Positions 45,843 through 56,766 of a DNA stretch of 64,000 nt are shown one piece after another. Source of the DNA: Pyronema omphalodes (Eukaryota; Ascomycota; Pezizomycetes; Pezizales; Pyronemataceae); contig JAJJXM010000091.1 in NCBI GenBank assembly GCA_024516155.1, forward strand, positions 1 to 64,000, in the 5' to 3' direction. The notes below the pieces were generated by a model, which did no database searches, had not been told where the DNA came from, and worked only from the letters and a program-made list of their open reading frames with translations. A program made the translations under genes and the position numbers. Position 1 is the stretch's first letter, and each line of letters starts with the position of its first letter.

Positions 45843-46282
45843 ACGACAACAGCACAACCGCAACGAAATAAGGGCTTCACGATAAAGGTATTTTTCTTGT
45901 CCTTTTTTTTTGCAACTTGTTCATTATTTTATTATTGTTTTTACAGATGCTGACTATCACGGGTTCAGGACATTGGGAGGGCTCATCAGATCGCTTAGAT
46001 CACGGGAACGGGTGTCGGATATTTACCTTCTTTTGTTTGGGCCTTTTGGTGCTTGGTTCCTGTATGATACGATAGATAAATGAAAAACATTTGAAAATGA
46101 TTTTCCGTTTCTCTGCGCGCTATCACTACTCAACATGCATCTGTCGTGACCATCGTCATCCGTGAGGCTGCCCATATATTCCTAGCCACAACCATTACTG
46201 TGGTCATCTCCGATACATCGAGTACCGTTTTTGTCATACATAGTGCGATCCTGATCCCTTTGTTTCATCCTCCGATGCCTCC

Positions 46283-46525
46283 ATGGCTCCTCAGCTGTCG
46301 TCGATAACACAATCTGCAGATTGCGATCAGCCGTATCCTCAGGACCCGCTTATCTCGACGCAATCTTTCCACGTTCTCACCTTTACCATGGGTGATGAAT
46401 TATCTTTCATCTTGGATACACTTTGGGGCTTTTTTACCGAGGTATTCGTTTCGTCGATTTTGGTCTTGTTTCTGTTTGCGTCTGTGTTCTCATTTTTGTA
46501 TTCTTTTTTGCGCGTGTACCAATGA
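46283..46525 (+). CDS. C ORF, 80 aa (M4)
   Basis: One residue different from M1/M3 (P in place of L after DCDQ). Lies inside the M1-like conversion tract. Confidence 0.4.
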   Translation: MAPQLSSITQSADCDQPYPQDPLISTQSFHVLTFTMGDELSFILDTLWGFFTEVFVSSILVLFLFASVFSFLYSFLRVYQ

Positions 46526-48545
46526 TTCTATGATATATGTTACTTTACATTATTCTATAGATTTATTAAAGATATTTTCATGACCGCCGTATCATTTTTG
46601 AACGTAGAACGTGACATTTCATGATACGCGGTTACCATTGCTTCCTCTGGAACGGACAGGGGTGTACACTAGCCACACAACGTCATTACGCGCGAATAGC
46701 GCACCTTCTCAAACGACGCGCATAGTGCGACGGAAAGTAAAAAATGGGCTGTTAGAGGCCGCGCAATCGCTTGACTAGTACTTCATGCGATTTGGGAAAA
46801 TCACAGCACACGTATAGGGTAGTAATGGAAATCCTTTTTTCCTTTTTTGCTTCGAATGAGACTATAAGAATACCAGGAACGCTCAGTGTTCAAACAGTTT
46901 GAGGGGAAAATGTTAATTTTGATGGGACCTTCCAGTACTACCGGACAGAAATAGTACATCTGAAACATGTTTTTACTGAGCACTGTTAAAGTAGGCTTCA
47001 TGTTTATGTCCAAGGAAACGCTGTCTGCACCATGGTAATTGTCTGTTCTATGGACAATATTGTTGCATGTCATGAAGCTCAACTGTAATCATCATGACGG
47101 ACTTGATTGCATGTAATGCCATTGCTTTTATTCAAGAATGCACACGCACAAGTAACCAAACACAGGATTAGATATGTTAGAGACGTATGTAATAGATGCC
47201 TGACATTCCGACAACCCAAGAGTTCCTCAGGATCCTGATGCGAGGGATAGGCAAGTTACGCCCTGCCGATGCTCTCCGAAGTAGCCGATAATTTGCAGTA
47301 ACCCTTGGCATGGTACGCGGCGCATATGGAATATGGGAGAATCGTGACATTGTATGTTTAAAATGATGAGGAGTGTGAAGCGTAAACTCAAGCCTCCCCA
47401 CACCCCCACCCCAATCTCTGGCACGAAGCATCATGAGGAAGAACCGGAGTGGAACTTCCCCAGCGATATTTTTGGCATAACATTAAATCCCTCCCGTTCT
47501 TCAGGTCTGGTTGGAACGTGTCTATTGTCGGGTAAGGTTTCCCGTTATACCTTGCTTCTATGTTTAATCATGGATTTCGCAACGTGAAGTTCTTAGACAA
47601 ATTCATAGTTTGCATTATAGGAAATCCAGAACTTTGTGATGGGGAAAATGATGAATTACTACATCACGCTTCAGAGAGCAGTAAGATGCATTATATGGAT
47701 GTTACGCTGCCACGATATTATTATTGTATGACACTCAGTCATAAAAAAGGAAGTTACGAACTGCGGTGTACTAATAGCGTCACGTCCAATAGGTCTTATG
47801 GATAAACCACGTGAGTGATAAACACCAGAAAATGGATTTGATAATCGGGAAAGCTCGAGTATCGGTCGTGGAGGTGGCAAAAATAGCTGGCCGCCAACTA
47901 TCTAGATTATTTAGGACAAAAATAGTGCGAGATGCGAATCATTGGAACCGAAGAAAAGCTCGAAGTACACCACAAGACAGAAAGGTCGAACCAAAATCGG
48001 GAACATGGCCGTGTTAGTTCACTGACTTTGAGTAAATAGATTTTATTTTGACCCCGATACAAAACACTTGATGACTAATACGCGTTCGCAATATTACTGT
48101 GTGAAAACCTGTGACTTCATCTAGAGCGGCTCTACTGTGGAGCCGCAATAGTCTAATGGATGACTCTCCGCTTGGATACGGTACATCAGTAATCAGTCCA
48201 ATCCGCTGCCACTGTCCGGTACCCAGTCACCCTCTGAAAATAACATTAGCTCTGGGTGGGAGACCATTGAAACAGGGAAAATTGTTTGGGGCGTCATTGT
48301 AACTCTCTCCCGCCTCGTCATCCAGTAGTAGAAATGTCTCGCACTGTAGAATCTGGATATGGGAGAATCAAACCCGGATTAGCAACAAATCGATTATCTC
48401 AGATACCGTGAAACGGAATTCTGCTTGATCCAAAGCAGCGTGAAGGTTCAATGAGCGTATCGTTCTGGCGTGCCGGCTTGCTTGCTTCTGTCTATCAGTC
48501 TCCGTCAACCTACTGTGCACTATTAATTTGCAGGCATCCGGTCAG

Positions 48546-48586
48546 TACGTCAGACTAAGTGACTGTTTTTCCATACTTTACTTAAG
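48546..48586 (+). promoter_or_regulatory. B promoter core (M5)
   Basis: TACGTCA 48546-48552 and TACTTAAG 48579-48586; B start at 48715. Confidence 0.45.
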
Positions 48587-48714
48587 TCCGTCGAATCAAG
48601 CCTGTGGTCAGATTCTGTTTACCAGAAAACGAAACCCGATCACATAAACAAACAAATTCTTTCAATATTATATACTCCACGACTCTGCCAAATCTCTTTC
48701 TATCTCCCACCGAC

Positions 48715-49551
48715 ATGCCATCTATCAAGTTCGCTACCCCCACTTGCGCCCCCGCGGCTGCCAATTCCAACCAAAACAAAAGAGCAAACAGGGCTCCAAA
48801 ATTTAACGACGAGAATGAAAACCAGCAGGAGGAAGAGAGGTTGCAACAGGCCCAAGGAACGAAGTACGCTCTGGGGCCGATCCCAGCGAGACTCCAAGGT
48901 AACAGCTGGAGCCTCGAAATGTAATTAGACTGTGGCATACGTCATAACCTTAAGGTTGGGAACGTTTAAGAAAATCAAATCAAATCAAAACCGAAACAAA
49001 CGCAAGGTATCTGGTGATTATCATTACGATACCAACAAGCAGCCGCGCCACATGCATGAGCGTCCTCGCCTCGAAAAGACCAACAAACACCGGCAGTTCG
49101 AACAACAAGGCACTCTTCAATCAAGACCTCGACACGAAGGAGGACGATTGGATGACCGTCAGCCCCAACAACGCTGCTAGCATCGAGAAGTGTCCTGAAG
49201 CCAAGGGCATCGAGAGAGACAACGGAAACTTCATCACCGACATTCTTCACAAGCCCGACAACCACAAGTACGCCAGATACGAATCAGACGACTCGGGCTA
49301 TGACTCCGACTCCGACGATAGATCCGTATCCAGTGACTGGCCGCCCGAGCGTCATTTATCCCAACGCCGGTACACGGCGATCACGAGGGGCGATCACTTA
49401 GACTTTGCCGTGGATTATGAAACGACGATTCCGCGACTCCCTCAAAACAAGCGCTCGGGTAACCTCTGGTTCCACTCAGGATTATTTTTCACATCAAGGC
49501 CTTCTTTTTGTCTTTTTCTGTCTTATGTGTTTATGGTTTTTGTTTTCTTAA
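48715..49551 (+). pseudogene. B-family gene, multiply broken (M5)
   Basis: Start MPSIKFATPTC and a 220-bp version of the insertion (48773-48992), with the same TAA as M2/M4 at 48922-48924. One fewer AAATC unit and an 8-bp loss after TNK change the frame. From about 49090 the conserved frame is recovered (SPNNAASIEK..., DSGYDSDSDD, SDWPPERH, LDFAVD). An extra base near 49488 alters the C-terminal extension and lets the frame run on to 49667. Confidence 0.65.
48773..48992 (+). mobile_element. 220-bp insertion with AAATC-repeat end (M5)
   Basis: As in M2 but one pentamer shorter and with about a dozen substitutions. Confidence 0.5.
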
Positions 49552-52500
49552 ACGTTGGCGGACATCACGCAATGAGGACATTAAGAGGGCTTATCAGGTG
49601 GCTTAGATCACGAGGGCGGGTTTCGGATATGTCCTTTGTCCTGTATGGGCTTGTTAGGCCTCGGTGACTGTATAATTCAATAGATAAATAAAAAAAGACT
49701 TGTAAATAAATTACCGTTAATCAGCGTACCAGCACAGCTCTCCATGCAGTTGCCGCCTCCAACGTGATCCGTCATTCTGCTGTCATTTGCTAGCCCATGA
49801 TCGTGATTGAGCCCCTCTCCGATACTTGGCGCATTATTTGATGTATGTTCCTTATTTGTCCATCTTATGATTTGTTGGCTTTTGTGTTATAAATTTCACT
49901 TCGGATTCTGTCCCGAACTGACAACTTCCGTGATTACGCGAAAGTGACTTTTCATGACCCGCGATACCGCTCCTTTCTCTTAACCAGACAGGGTGTACGC
50001 AACTCCGAGACATATCAAAAAGCTCCGACTATCCGCTCCCATCATACATCCCTACTTCTCAGCCTCAGATATCATCATGACCACCATCACCATCGTCATA
50101 CTGTATCTTAGTCACCACCCCCCCCCCCCCGACCCCCCACCACCAAGCCCATATGATACACACCGTCCCCTCCTCCTTCGAAATACACACCACCTAAGAA
50201 TCTTCCAGCATCCCGACATAACCCACCCACCCATTCACTCATTCACCCCCATTATTCTGTTCCGCCGATAAATAAATTACGAGTCACCCATCCCCCGCTT
50301 TAACGCAGCTTAACAAGGGCTGGTAGATAATCAATACATACGTGGGAAATCAGTAACCTACATCCGCTGGGAGGTGAGGGGGGCTTGGGTATTTATTTAT
50401 TTATTTTCTTCCGTGGTGTGGAGCACACGATAGATAGATGGACAGAAGCAACGGACGGGGGGAATACGGGTGAGGGTGTTGGATCCGGGGTTTAAGTTGC
50501 AAATACTTTATTCTATTCTTTAGTGCTATGTTTGGACTTTACATACTTTATTTCATTTGTCCTCTATATATATACATCCGCGTCCCATTCTCCTGTCACC
50601 GAATGTGAACTTTGCTGTCTAATATTCAAGAACTTCGAACAAGAAACAGTAGCAATGATATCATGCAACTTCAAAGTGCAAAGTGCATCAGGAAAAAGAA
50701 AAAAAATATCAAGATATATATTTGCCTCCGGACTCCGCCATGATATGCGTATGCGTATGTATGTGTATGTATATACTCATCTGCCGCCTGCGGAGTCCGG
50801 ACATGCAGCGACAGCGAGGTAAAGGTGAAGGTCCGTTGCGAATCGTAGTAGACCGGTGATGTTTTTGTATGCTGCGGAAGATTGGACCGTTGAAACTATC
50901 TATGTTTATACGGCTACAGAGACCTTGCGAGTGATCGATACGGAGGTTCGTGGTCGGAGATATCACGGGGTTGGTCGCTTAGTTAGCGAGATCCTGAGGA
51001 TAAGCTGCGCAGCATGAAGGTATGAAGAAAAAAAGAACTCGCGAGCGGCGGAGAAAGAATCCTAATTCCTCCGAGTCAATTTCTTTTGTTTTCCAGTCCG
51101 CCGTCGCCTTCTCTCGTTCATCCTTCGACGTTCATCGCAGTGAGGCCAAGCGAAAGCAAACTAAGTCAACCGCATCTTACTCTTTCCTTCTAACCACACC
51201 CCACCGCTCACTAGTACTCCGCCATCGCACCGTCGAACCATCGCACCAGCTAATGACGAAGCGCCATCAAAATCGATAAGAAATCTTCGTCCTCGTCGTC
51301 ATATCTAGGGTTTCACCCCCTCTCCCCCTCTGATCTCAGCTAAAGTCGCACCCATCTAGGGTGGCAGCAAAACTCTACCCCGCCCCCGCTGCGCCACGGC
51401 GATCCAAAATTCTAAGCGCGCCGTAAGCGCCGCGCTGCGTTGTACGGTTATCGCCGCCTTATACATCGTGCGTCACAGATGCAAATTCAATTCAACATCA
51501 TCCATCGGTTGGTTCGGTACCTTTTCATGCCTAGAATATCCCATTTCGGTTGTATATTCTTCGATTCCTATGACATGCCGTGCGTTCAGCCTTCAGAATT
51601 AAAGCCATCACAAACGAAGCCAAGCCAGACCCCCCCCCCCCACCATCTCGCCAAGATAACCAAGGCCAAGCCAGTTAATCTCAGTGGATGACGTCTCATC
51701 CGTAACCAGGGTCTTGTGGTCACCATACATACAACGCACTAAGGTTTTATGGCTTGGAAAATCGAGATATCCTGCGGCGCTGCCGCTAGAGGATTCTGCC
51801 GCTGGTTCCTGGACCGAGAAATGTAACGCGAAGTAACGCAGAGCAAAGTAACGCGTAGTAAAGACAATAGATAGACAGATACATAGTCTTCAGATAGTCT
51901 CGAGATATATAAATATATGATAACCCTTAGTATGGTGCGATATGGTATGCCAGAACACAGACTGGACGGACAGACGGTATAGTTTGGTATGATTCGGTTT
52001 GGTCTGTATTCCTATATCCTATACATAGCCATCCATCACGAAAAGACGCAGGGACGTTGAAGCATCAATCACGAAGCCATCTCCAAATCCAACGCTCTAT
52101 ATTCAGATCACCGATATCCATCCTATTCCATCCATCTATCTCCTGTCCCATCTATGGCCCGCAAAGGACCAAAAAAACACGCACGATCAAAAGGAAGGGA
52201 CCGAGCGCTGATGCATCGGGCCGCGGGATTCGGTTCAGCCTCGGAATGGACACGCGGAAGTTCCATAGGCGAATGTATGTTTTTTTTAAGGTACAGACTG
52301 GAGGGTATAGATACATACATACAGATATCCCTATCGCTATCGCTATCGTTGTCGCGGCTGCTGTCGCTTGTCGATGTGGATTTGGGGATTCGATAAGTGC
52401 TGGGTCCGTATGTGGCTTTTGCAGCCGTATATTAAATTTTGGGTGAGTGATGGGATTGGGAGGAGATGCGTTACGAGGCTGTGGCTGAGAAAATATACGT

Positions 52501-53141
52501 GGTTTCGCGCTCTCTGGTGAAAAAAAGATAGGAGAATTTTATGCTCGTTTTATGGCTTCATGAAGCGTACCCCTTAGCAGCATACAATGACCCTTGCCGC
52601 CTCTTCTTTGTCTTGGTTGATATACATATATCCGCTGCATTCTTTTCTTTCTGTGCGTTCGGTCAGTCTAATAGCTGGTGTTAATTTATTATATGTTCTC
52701 CATCCTCAGTATTGTCATCACTCATGAGCTCCACACGGCTTCCATAAACATAACATCAAAACAGAGCATTCAATACCTATTTCCAGCTCATGTTTCCCAC
52801 ATTATATATCCGCTGATTATATTCGATGCTATAACCATCATTGAATACAAACCATCTTTGATGCTGCATGAACGTATCCAGGCCGCCGAACAGGTGCGTG
52901 CACTTACTTATCAGCTTGCTTAATTCATGCATAATCACTCGCACAAGTCAAACTGACATCGATTTCACAAGTGGTGCACCTACTAATTGTAGGATTCTAT
53001 ATTCGATCGATTTATTAGCTAATACCTTTGAAGATACCAGGATGTGTCAGAATCAGAACCAGTCATCAGAAAAATCAAGACGTGCGATAACTCACGCAGG
53101 TGCATACATCATTCAATAGGGGATCATGCCGGGATAAAGAG

Positions 53142-53337
53142 AACATAAACTGTGAAACGGGAATGCGAGAGAAAGGTGGAGGTGGAAGAGTGTATTCATT
53201 GAGAACGATGGTAATCTAGCTCTACGCATCTACAGAGGGAGATATACCCAATGTGTGAACTCCACCTCTACGTGCCAGTCACATAAGCCCTAAGTGCGGC
53301 CAAGACACCTGGACTCTAGGCGACCTTCAACATAAAC
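53142..53337. mobile_element. 179-bp TG...CA insertion with direct repeats (M5)
   Basis: ACATAAAC occurs at 53143-53150 and again at 53330-53337. Between them lie 179 bases starting TGTGAAACGGG and ending CGACCTTCA, absent at the same site in M2, M3, M4 and M6. TG...CA ends suggest a solo LTR, but the 8-bp duplication (9 bp if AACATAAAC is counted) is longer than usual for LTRs and would fit a small DNA transposon better. No coding capacity. Confidence 0.5.
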
Positions 53338-54778
53338 CGATCATGATTCTTGAACAAGTTAAGAGTATATATTCAAACATTCAAATTGAAAGGTTCAACA
53401 TTCTTGAGGAAGCGTTGGTACCGAAACATAATAGATTTGGCAGGAAGTGATAGCCTCGCAGTGCCCACGAGAGCGACAATATGTGACATGAAAGAGTCCA
53501 AGAGAGAGTGTGTGTTGAAATCAACACCACAGCCAACCTCAAACACGCAAACAGAAAAACCGGCCTAAGCCAACGGAAATCCCGATTCGACAAGCACAAG
53601 CCTAGACGTATAGACACTACGACAAAGTCAAACACCTCACACAACACCTACATTCAAACAATCGAAGACAGGTATGAGTATCATTGAGATCAATCTAGTC
53701 CCAGAATACAGACATTGAGAAACCGAGTGAGAAAACAAAGAAACGTTCACGCTTATTCACTCCGAAATTCCCAGATCACTTGCTCCTTGGTTAATCAAAA
53801 AATAGTCTCAAGATTATGGGCATTCTACAAAGCTGAGGAATCACATTGCGAGCTACTGTGTATACCCATGAGCACGCAGGAAAATGGGAAAGAATACTGA
53901 AATAAGCCATAAAGAAAAGAAATAGAATCTAAACTTTGGAAATGTGCAGGCTCGACGTTCGATGTTCGTATTGAGAAAGCGGTAACGATAATCATTAATA
54001 GATGGAGTAGAGGTTTTGAAATATACAGAGGTTGTGATTCATCATTAAATAACGACGAGCGAGGAGAGTGCTTCATTTAGATAGTATTTGTCAGGTATAA
54101 TTGCAATGCATACATGGGGCCTAGCCGGTGGATTTATGGTGAAGTACATGAAGACTTTGTAGAAGAGATTTGACAGTACTCGATTGTTATATATTGTATA
54201 TTGATCTAGCTGAAAGTCCCCAAGTTCCTAGAGCATTATATCGTCATGATGCTTTTCTGGGGCAAGGGGCACGCAGGATCTGTACCCGATGTGATCTGGA
54301 AAACTTACGGCAGAAAAGTAGTGTTTGTATCTATTCTTTGAGTTTTTTTTTCTTCTTCTGCAAATGAGACTTAGACCGTCATTACATTAGAAACAAGAGA
54401 ATGCTGTTCAATAAGTAATCTCACCGCGGAATAGACCTGAATACTGGTGAAGCAATAAATGATGACAGAGACGTGGATCTGAATTCCTTGATATGCCCTT
54501 TTTTATGATCCTGGTTACCAGCTGTAAGCAGTAAGCAGCAGTCCACAGGGAGGGTTTCTTTGTCACTATGTGGGGTACTATCGCGTTACATGTGAGAGAC
54601 TTAAAAACTAATGCGTCAGGTATACTGAGAAGAGCGGGGCATACACTCTGCGTCCCCACAGGCCACAACAACGGCGCAGTAGATCATGAGTAAGCACTCG
54701 TCGAAGCCCTCTCTATATATTACGGCTTTGTGGGTTTACAGGTAAGTCTCTACAATGTGACAGGTCATCGTAGAGCGG

Positions 54779-54991
54779 TTGTACGGTGATGTAGCGTTAA
54801 CTCAGCTGCCATGTCCAAAAAGTATGACCGATGCTGTACTGGCAGCCTCGCTTCTTGCTCATCGTACGGATAGCCGCTTAAGCGACAAATGCACGGCAAC
54901 ACAGATGATCCAGATTGTTGGCAACATTCCAATACCCGATCAAGAAAGCTCGAGTGTAAGTCACGAGATGGCATACCAGCATGGAACATAG
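54779..54991 (+). pseudogene. Unrecognised ORF remnant Y (M5)
   Basis: YGDVALTQLPCPK ... TTQMIQ-type frame, ending MAYQHGT. About 80 percent of residues match the M6 copy. No ATG at its head. Confidence 0.3.
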
Positions 54992-55640
54992 TGTATAGAT
55001 GATTTAATCCAAAAACGGTGGAAGATGCAAAGAATTAGTTGGATGGCGACCAAAGCTATGGCCGTTGCACGCTATACGTTAAGAAGATTGAATCAGGAGT
55101 AGAGAGGAAGACCTGGCGGGTGACTAGCTTGATCAAAAACGAACAGCTTATTTCGATCACGATGCACAACGCTTAGAATTACGCAAGCGTGCTGTATATT
55201 ACTGTGTTCTAGTCTATGACTACAACTGGTTCGGCTCTTCTGCGGAGCCGTGATAATCCAATAGACGAATTTTAGCTTATCTACTTGACATTAGTAACCC
55301 GAACAATTCGGTGCCCCGTTCAAGTACGCAATTCCCGGGTGAAAATAACATTAGCTCTGGGTAGCAGAGCTAATTGTAGAATTGTTTGGGGTGTCATTGG
55401 AGTTGACTCCCACTCCGGCAACCAGCACACAAAGTACGCCGCAGTGAACAATCTGGATGTTTGGGAAGAAAAACAGGCTTGTCATAAGTCTGTTATCTCA
55501 GGTACCGTGAAACCGTATCCCGCTGGAGCCAAAGAAGCGCGAGAGTTCAACCAGATAATCGCTTTTGCGTACTGGCTGGCTTCTGACGATAACACTCCGT
55601 GAACCGACTGTACACTATCAATGCGCGGACATCCGGTCGG

Positions 55641-55682
55641 TACGTCACACAGGGTGGCCCATGTTTTCATACTGTATTTAAG
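55641..55682 (+). promoter_or_regulatory. A-gene promoter core (M5)
   Basis: TACGTCA 55641-55647 and TATTTAAG 55675-55682; ATG at 55810. Confidence 0.55.
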
Positions 55683-55809
55683 CACACAAAAGTCCTCTTT
55701 CAGCGAAACAATTGCGCTACAGAAATAAACCTCCCCTAATACACAAACAATCTTTCTCTAATTTCTGTACTCCTCTACACGACCGAATCTCCTGTTGTCG
55801 ATAAGGAAC

Positions 55810-56082
55810 ATGTCACCTCGCAACTCCTCCACCGCCACCTGCGCGCCCATGGCTGTTGATACCAGCGTCAAGAAACGCAAGGCCTCTGGTGAGGGTGATG
55901 ACGACACCAACACGGCGCCATGCAAGATGCAAAAGCCGAATCCGCCGAACAACGACAAGAAGGGGCACTCTGACGATAAATCTGTGTTCAGTGACTGGTG
56001 TTGGCCTGAGCGTCGTTTCTTCAGATACCGGTACGAGTATATCATCTGGGCTCGCGAGTCAGACTTTGCGGTTCAGATTTAG
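55810..56082 (+). CDS. A-family small protein, 90 aa (M5)
   Basis: Intact. The frame is open five codons further upstream, but the conserved ATG at 55810 is the start shared by all copies. C-terminus DWCWPERRFFRYRYEYIIW, as in M3, with SDFAVQI at the end. It has the M3-type aromatic block but the short M2-type middle (NNDKKGHSDD), so it is not simply a copy of either. Confidence 0.65.
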   Translation: MSPRNSSTATCAPMAVDTSVKKRKASGEGDDDTNTAPCKMQKPNPPNNDKKGHSDDKSVFSDWCWPERRFFRYRYEYIIWARESDFAVQI

Positions 56083-56316
56083 ACGACAACAGCACAACCG
56101 CATCGAAACAAAGGCCTCACAATAAAGGTATTTTTCATGTCCTTTTTTTGCAACTTGTTCATTATTTTATTATTGTTTTTACATCTGCTGACTGTCACGG
56201 GTTCAGGGCATTGGGAGGGCTCATCGGGTGGCTTAGATCACGGGAACGGGTGTCGGATATTTACCTTCTTTTGTTTGGGCCTTTTGGTGCTTGGTTCCTG
56301 TATGATACGATAGATA

Positions 56317-56322
56317 AATAAA
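56317..56322 (+). terminator. Poly(A) signal of A gene (M5)
   Basis: AATAAA in the shared context. Confidence 0.5.
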
Positions 56323-56520
56323 AAAAATTGGAAAATGATTTTTCGTTTCTCTGCGCGCTATCACTACTCAAGATGCATGTGTCGTGACCATCGTCATCCG
56401 TGAGGCTGCCCATATGTTCCTCGCCACAACCATTACTGTGGTCATCTCCGATACATCGAGTACCGTTTTTGTCGTGCACAGCGCGATTCCGCTTCCTTTG
56501 TTTGAGCCTGCGATGCCTCC

Positions 56521-56766
56521 ATGGCTCTGTTGCTGTCGGTAACACAATCTGCAGATTGCGATCAGCCGTATCCTCAGGACTGGCTTATTTCGACGCAATC
56601 TTTTCACGTTCTCAAATTTACCACGGGTGATGGATCATCTTTTTTCTTGGCTTTACTTTGGAGCTTCTTCACTGAGGTATTCGTTTCGTCGATTTTGGTC
56701 TTGTTTTTGTTTTTGTTTGCGTCTGTGTTCTCATTTTTGTATTCTTTTTTGCGCGTGTACCAATGA
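56521..56766 (+). CDS. C ORF, 81 aa (M5)
   Basis: Starts MALLLSVTQSADC (3 bp shorter than M1 there) and has a 6-bp in-frame addition in the hydrophobic segment (LFLFLFASV), so both indels keep the frame. Confidence 0.42.
   Translation: MALLLSVTQSADCDQPYPQDWLISTQSFHVLKFTTGDGSSFFLALLWSFFTEVFVSSILVLFLFLFASVFSFLYSFLRVYQ

Larger units (their letters stand above)
20486..45900. repeat. Higher-order repeat copy 2 (M3 plus most of M4, interrupted by a LINE)
   Basis: This stretch is collinear with 1 to about 18760 once the 6.65 kb around the LINE is removed. The offset is about 20480 up to 32666 and about 27110-27150 after 39319. The match to M2 fades near 45900, just after the A gene of M4, where the sequence switches to other monomer types. 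Differences from copy 1 are mostly 1-bp indels in homopolymers, clustered in some stretches. Confidence 0.93.
30764..47965 (+). repeat. Monomer M4 (M2-like, carries the LINE, mosaic 3' end)
   Basis: It follows M2 from 30764 to about 45900 with the LINE inserted at 32642-39280. After the A gene the identity changes twice. About 45950-46225 is closest to M5, and about 46230-47750 is nearly identical to M1/M3 (8590-10080), before a divergent end. Non-coding stretches 39319-43950 correspond to 12183-16830 of M2; I see no gene there, only short decayed frames and microsatellites. Confidence 0.9.
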
